Below are positions 31,861 through 35,628 of a stretch of DNA of 35,628 nucleotides, piece after piece. The number at the start of each line of letters is the position of its first letter. Within the stretch, counting starts at the first letter, position 1. The position numbers and the translations under genes are program-made. This stretch comes from Planctomycetales bacterium 4484_113 (GTDB lineage Bacteria > 4484-113). The stretch is from contig MVCR01000007.1 of NCBI GenBank assembly GCA_002050035.1, forward strand, positions 1-35,628, in the 5' to 3' direction. Below the pieces are notes generated by a model that was not told the DNA's origin, ran no database searches, and worked only from the letters and a program-made list of their open reading frames with translations.

Positions 31861-33360
31861 ATGCCCTTTCCCTATGCCGACCTTCGGGAGTTCATTTCGG
31901 CGCTGGAAGCGGATGGCGAGCTCACGCGGGTGGCCGAGCCGGTTGACCCGGTGCTGGAAGTCACCGAGCTGACCGACCGGATGAGCAAGTCGCGCGCGGC
32001 GAAGGTCCCCGACGGGACGCCCGATTTCCTCGCGAGCGGCGGCTCGACGCTGCTGTTCGAGCATCCGAAGGACTCCGAGATTCCCATCGCCATCAACCTC
32101 TTCGGCTCGCTCACGCGAATCAGCAAGGCGCTGGGAGTGGCGCATCCTAACGAGATTGCCGACCGCATCGGCGAGCTGCTGGATTTGAAGCCGCCAAGAG
32201 GGCTGCGGGAGCAGCTCGCCTTCCTGCCGAAGTTGATGGAGCTTGCGAAATTCGTGCCCCGCGAGGTCAAACGTGCGCCCTGCCAGGAAATCGTGCTCAC
32301 CGGCGACGAGGTTGAGCTGGGGAGATTCCCCATTCTGAAGTGCTGGCCGGAGGACGGCGGGCGCTTCATCACTTTCCCGCTGGTGGTGACGCACGATCCC
32401 GAAAGCGGCACGCGCAATCTCGGCATCTACCGGATGCAGGTTTTTTCGCGCAATGAGACCGGCATGCACTGGCACATCCACAAGGACGGCGCGCGGCACT
32501 TCGAGAAGGCGAAGACGCGGGGGGAGAAGCTGCCGGTGGCGGTGGCGATTGGCGCCGACCCGGTGACCTGCTACGCTGCGAGCGCTCCGCTTCCAGGCGG
32601 GATTGACGAGTTACTCTTCGCTGGCTTCATTCGCGGGAAGCCGGTGGAAGTGGTGAAGTGCAAGAGCAATGAGCTGTTCGTGCCTGCGAGCGCGGAGATA
32701 GTGTTGGAAGGATACGTCGACCCGAAGGAGCCGCTGCGCAAGGAGGGGCCGTTCGGCGACCATACCGGCTACTACAGCGGCGTGGACGAGTATCCGACTT
32801 TTCATATCGAGACCATCACGCATCGGCGGGAGCCTATCTATCACGCCACCATCGTCGGCAAGCCGCCGCAGGAGGACTACTTCCTCGGGTATGCGACCAC
32901 GCGGATATTCCTGCCGCTGATGAAGCTGGTGCTGCCGGAGCTTAAAGACATCTGCTGTCCGCCGGAGGGGGTGTTTCACAACTGCGTGATTGCCTCTATC
33001 GAGAAGCGGTATCCGGCGCAGGCGCGGCGGGTGATGAGCGGGCTGTGGGGCATGGGGCAGATGAGTTTCGCCAAGGTGATTGTGGTCGTGGACGCCGATG
33101 TGCCGGTGGAGGATTTGAGCGAGGTCGCGTTTCAGGCGTTGGCGAATGTGGATCCGCGGCGGGATATGATGTTCTTTGAGGGGCCGACGGATGTCCTCGA
33201 CCACGCGGCGCCGCAGCCGTTTTTCGGGAGCAAAGTGGGAATCGACGCCACCCGCAAGATTGTCGGGGAGTGCGACCGCGAATGGCCCGCCGAAATCGTG
33301 ATGACCGAGGATGTGAAGCGAAAGATGGACGAGATATGGGGGAGGATATCTGGGGTATAA
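31861..33360 (+). CDS. ubiD: UbiD-family decarboxylase
   Basis: DLREFISALEADGELTRV, MHWHIHKDGARHF, LPVAVAIGADPVTCYAASAPLP, EGPFGDHTGYYS. Confidence 0.92.
   Translation: MPFPYADLREFISALEADGELTRVAEPVDPVLEVTELTDRMSKSRAAKVPDGTPDFLASGGSTLLFEHPKDSEIPIAINLFGSLTRISKALGVAHPNEIADRIGELLDLKPPRGLREQLAFLPKLMELAKFVPREVKRAPCQEIVLTGDEVELGRFPILKCWPEDGGRFITFPLVVTHDPESGTRNLGIYRMQVFSRNETGMHWHIHKDGARHFEKAKTRGEKLPVAVAIGADPVTCYAASAPLPGGIDELLFAGFIRGKPVEVVKCKSNELFVPASAEIVLEGYVDPKEPLRKEGPFGDHTGYYSGVDEYPTFHIETITHRREPIYHATIVGKPPQEDYFLGYATTRIFLPLMKLVLPELKDICCPPEGVFHNCVIASIEKRYPAQARRVMSGLWGMGQMSFAKVIVVVDADVPVEDLSEVAFQALANVDPRRDMMFFEGPTDVLDHAAPQPFFGSKVGIDATRKIVGECDREWPAEIVMTEDVKRKMDEIWGRISGV
33300..33343 (+). repeat. ubiD 3'-end direct repeat, copy 1
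   Basis: gatgaccgaggatgtgaagcgaaagatggacgagatatggggga; 40/44 identical to 33889-33932. Confidence 0.95.
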
Positions 33361-33617
33361 TGTCAGTGATGGTTCCATCGAGATTCACTTTGCTGCTCTC
33401 GCGCGACGAGGAAGAGCCCGAGAGCTTCAATGTCTCAGTCAAGGAGCTTCCCGGCTGCTACACCCACGGCAAGACCGTGGAGGAGTGCATCGCGCGCTCG
33501 ATTGAGGCAATTCAGGGCTTCCTCGAGTCCCAGGCGCAGGATGGGGAAATCGACCTTCCAGCAGAGCTCTCGTTTGATGAGATTGAAGTGGGGCTGACGA
33601 TTCCCACGACTCCCTAG
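33360..33617 (+). CDS. hicB: HicB-family antitoxin-like protein
   Basis: FTLLLSRDEEEPESFNVSVKELPGCYTHGKTVEECIARSIEAIQGFLESQAQDGEIDLP; start ATG 33360 (or 33369). Confidence 0.85.
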   Translation: MSVMVPSRFTLLLSRDEEEPESFNVSVKELPGCYTHGKTVEECIARSIEAIQGFLESQAQDGEIDLPAELSFDEIEVGLTIPTTP

Positions 33618-33837
33618 AGCTACTGGTGCCGAGCACTATCGCGCTCTCCTCAAATGGGGGTGCCGTCCTGCTGGCAGTCGGGGCAGCCACTTCTACCTGG
33701 TCAGTCCGAAGACGGGAAAGCGCTTCACCGTGCCGTGCCACGCTGGCGAAATCCTCCCAACGGGCACGCTCAAGTCCATCCTGCGCGACGCCGGTCTCAC
33801 GAACGAGGAGTACATTGACCTGTTCGGAGGGAAATGA
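33598..33837 (+). CDS. hicA: HicA-family mRNA interferase frame without a recognisable start codon
   Basis: Open frame RFPRLPRATGAEHYRALLKWGCRPAGSRGSHFYLVSPKTGKRFTVPCHAGEILPTGTLKSILRDAGLTNEEYIDLFGGK*; absent from the ORF track; +1 relative to hicB. Confidence 0.8.
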   Translation, partial: RFPRLPRATGAEHYRALLKWGCRPAGSRGSHFYLVSPKTGKRFTVPCHAGEILPTGTLKSILRDAGLTNEEYIDLFGGK

Positions 33838-33888
33838 ACGGTATTGGTCCCGCCGTCACCCACGGCGCACCAGGCTGGAGGAGATTGC

Positions 33889-33932
33889 GATGACCGAGGA
33901 TGTGAAGCGAAGGATGGAGGAGTTGTGGGGGA
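33889..33932 (+). repeat. ubiD 3'-end direct repeat, copy 2 (downstream of hicA)
   Basis: gatgaccgaggatgtgaagcgaaggatggaggagttgtggggga; encodes MTEDVKRRMEELWGR* vs UbiD MTEDVKRKMDEIWGR. Confidence 0.95.
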
Positions 33933-33963
33933 GATAGCGTCGGAAAGCTGATAGAATCAGTGT

Positions 33964-35217
33964 ATGTCTGAAGGGCCAGGCAAGACCGTCTATATTCTTG
34001 GAGCAGGTGCGTCTTCTGGTTCGCGGCTAATACCAAAGAAAGACTATCGCCTCGATGAGCTTAGTGGCGCTGTTCCTGTCAACGCCAGAGTGCCATTGAC
34101 GCACGAGTTCTTTGACGGCTCCGAAATCCCATACGGTGAACTGCGAGATTACCTTCTCAAGAACTTCGGTGAGAAGGAGTGGCACACACGCAGTGGCCAA
34201 AGAGGCGTGATGGAGGAGTTTGTTAAGAAGTGGCATGAGAGAAGCCGGCAGAACGCAGAGTTTAGCGATGCAGATATTGAGCTAGTATTCACCCGAATTG
34301 AGACTGAGCTATTCAGAAGCCCGCGGAAGGACGCCAGGCTGGAGCGAGCGAGATACTGGATAACCGAGCGTATTGTGAGAAGACTTAGGCAAGCGTGCGA
34401 GGGGAACTACTCCCTCGATTATATGAAGCTGTGCCAATTGCTCAAACCAGGTGACGTTATTGTCACCTTCAATTGGGACGACCTCATTGAGAAAGCCCTC
34501 GATTGGAGAAGCCAGGAGTGGTACCACGAATCTATCGTAGCCGTCTCCCAACATCCGGCCTGGACTGGGACGCGGGACGGTGCTAGAGTCCTTAGGCTTG
34601 ACAACTTCCAGAAGGGACCTTTCCCTCTCAAACACGCATTGCTCTTGAAACTACATGGTTCAGTAACCTGGTTTGCGTGTCCAACAACTGATTGTCCTGA
34701 ACACAATCAGGTGTATATGATACAGAAGCTTTCGCGATCCAAAGACCCAGTGACTGGGCAAGAGGTTTCTGGAGACCAAGTCCCCGAACCTTACTACGAG
34801 GACGAGGGCCTGTTGTCCCTGTACTGCAATACGTGTGGGAAGCAGATGGTGCGTGTGATCGTCCCTCCAATCACATTCAAGCCTTACGAAGACTATCCAG
34901 CCGTCAGGGTCAGTTGGTGGCTTGCCTACAGAGCGCTGCAACATGCGGACAGGATAGTGGCGATTGGCTATAGCTTCCGGGAAAGCGACGCGTACAGTGA
35001 GTGGCTTCTTGCCTCTGCTGTGAGAAATAGACCTCCAGAGAAAGAGCCGCCATTGATTAAACTAGTCTGTCCGAGCAATCCACCGCTAATGCGAGTTAAG
35101 GACATTGTTCGCGACTGGAGCGAGGTCAGTGCGATTAAGAAGCCCTTCTCCGACTGGGTTGATGACCAGTTCGAACACAGACAGGTCGAGAATGACGCGA
35201 CCGACGACAATGGGTGA
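33964..35217 (+). CDS. SIR2-like domain protein with putative Zn ribbon
   Basis: VYILGAGASSG, VIVTFNWDDLIEKAL, LLLKLHGSVTWF, CPTTDC...CNTC, RIVAIGYSFRESDAYSEWLL; visibly lower GC than neighbouring genes. Confidence 0.8.
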   Translation: MSEGPGKTVYILGAGASSGSRLIPKKDYRLDELSGAVPVNARVPLTHEFFDGSEIPYGELRDYLLKNFGEKEWHTRSGQRGVMEEFVKKWHERSRQNAEFSDADIELVFTRIETELFRSPRKDARLERARYWITERIVRRLRQACEGNYSLDYMKLCQLLKPGDVIVTFNWDDLIEKALDWRSQEWYHESIVAVSQHPAWTGTRDGARVLRLDNFQKGPFPLKHALLLKLHGSVTWFACPTTDCPEHNQVYMIQKLSRSKDPVTGQEVSGDQVPEPYYEDEGLLSLYCNTCGKQMVRVIVPPITFKPYEDYPAVRVSWWLAYRALQHADRIVAIGYSFRESDAYSEWLLASAVRNRPPEKEPPLIKLVCPSNPPLMRVKDIVRDWSEVSAIKKPFSDWVDDQFEHRQVENDATDDNG

Positions 35218-35419
35218 ATGCCTAGTTATCACATACTGGAACGAGGAGGACCGGGCGTTCATCGCCGAGGTGCCGGAGCTTCCCGGGTGCGCCGCCGACG
35301 GGGCGACCTATCAGGAGGCGCTCGCGAACGTCGAGGTGGTGATTCAGGAATGGACCGAGACCGCCAAGGAACTGGGTCGTCCGATCCCGGAAGCGAAGGG
35401 ACGCGCCGTCTCCGTCTAG
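35210..35419 (+). CDS. HicB-like protein, overlapping the SIR2-like gene
   Basis: MGECLVITYWNEEDRAFIAEVPELPGCAADGATYQEALANVEVVIQEWTETAKELGRPIPEAKG; ATG 35210 lies inside the SIR2-like gene end (8-nt overlap). Confidence 0.88.
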   Translation: MGECLVITYWNEEDRAFIAEVPELPGCAADGATYQEALANVEVVIQEWTETAKELGRPIPEAKGRAVSV

Positions 35420-35570
35420 CTCCAGGGACGACACCTTCGTTTCACTCTTGAACTCACTTCCACTAGACGTACACCAAGACGTAGCGATGCGCCAGGGGCG
35501 AGGCGGTTCGCGAAGAGACCAGCGGGCTGCTTGGGGAGTGGCGGGCGCAGCCGAGGGTATAATCACCCGG

Positions 35571-35628
35571 GTGAATGCTATGGTCTACAAGGTGCTGGTA
35601 CATAAGGCGGAGGAGGGCGGCTTCTGGG
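35571..35628 (+). CDS. Start of a third HicB-like ORF, truncated by the window edge
   Basis: GTG 35571 / ATG 35580 giving (VNA)MVYKVLVHKAEEGGFW..., typical HicB N-terminus; TATAAT at 35558-35563. Confidence 0.55.
   Translation, partial: MNAMVYKVLVHKAEEGGFW

Noticed and set aside
32611-33378. 255-aa ORF on - strand
   Set aside because: Antisense to ubiD; His/Arg/Pro-rich low-complexity translation with no domain.
33626-33937. 103-aa ORF MPSTIALSSNGG...
   Set aside because: Out-of-frame reading over hicA; only its last ~20 residues coincide with the ubiD-tail repeat.

Overview
Bacterial chromosomal window, mostly GC-rich housekeeping DNA; gene content and style are compatible with an Armatimonadota-like or similar lineage (low-confidence guess). 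In order: tRNA-Arg(CCT), an unknown membrane-anchored protein, a 'quinate 5-dehydrogenase'-like protein, a complete F1Fo ATP synthase operon carrying two extra ORFs, a doubly frameshifted murA, a eukaryotic-type citrate synthase, metG, a dockerin-bearing lipoprotein with a degenerate alpha/beta-hydrolase domain, argS, an operon with an acetyl-CoA-synthase (AcsB/CdhC)-like protein, a YbjN-like protein and a nitrilase-family enzyme, an S55 (SpoIVB-like) protein, type IV pilus genes (pilin, pilC, pilT, pilB), an S4-domain protein, ubiD, and a small accessory region (hicB/hicA, a SIR2-like gene, two more HicB-like ORFs). The strongest candidates for novelty are: (1) the ACS-like protein at 19991-21754, which keeps the exact [4Fe-4S] cysteine spacing of the A-cluster but has T-A-Y where the Ni-binding C-G-C motif should be; (2) the 33.3-35.6 kb accessory region, with a hicA frame that has no start codon and follows hicB across a CCC-TAG +1 slip site, a duplicated ubiD 3' end, and a SIR2-like gene overlapping a HicB-like gene; (3) two extra ORFs in the ATP synthase operon, one of them an unannotated 54-codon smORF that exactly fills the atpG-atpD gap. 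All calls come from reading the sequence and recalled family motifs; no database search was run.
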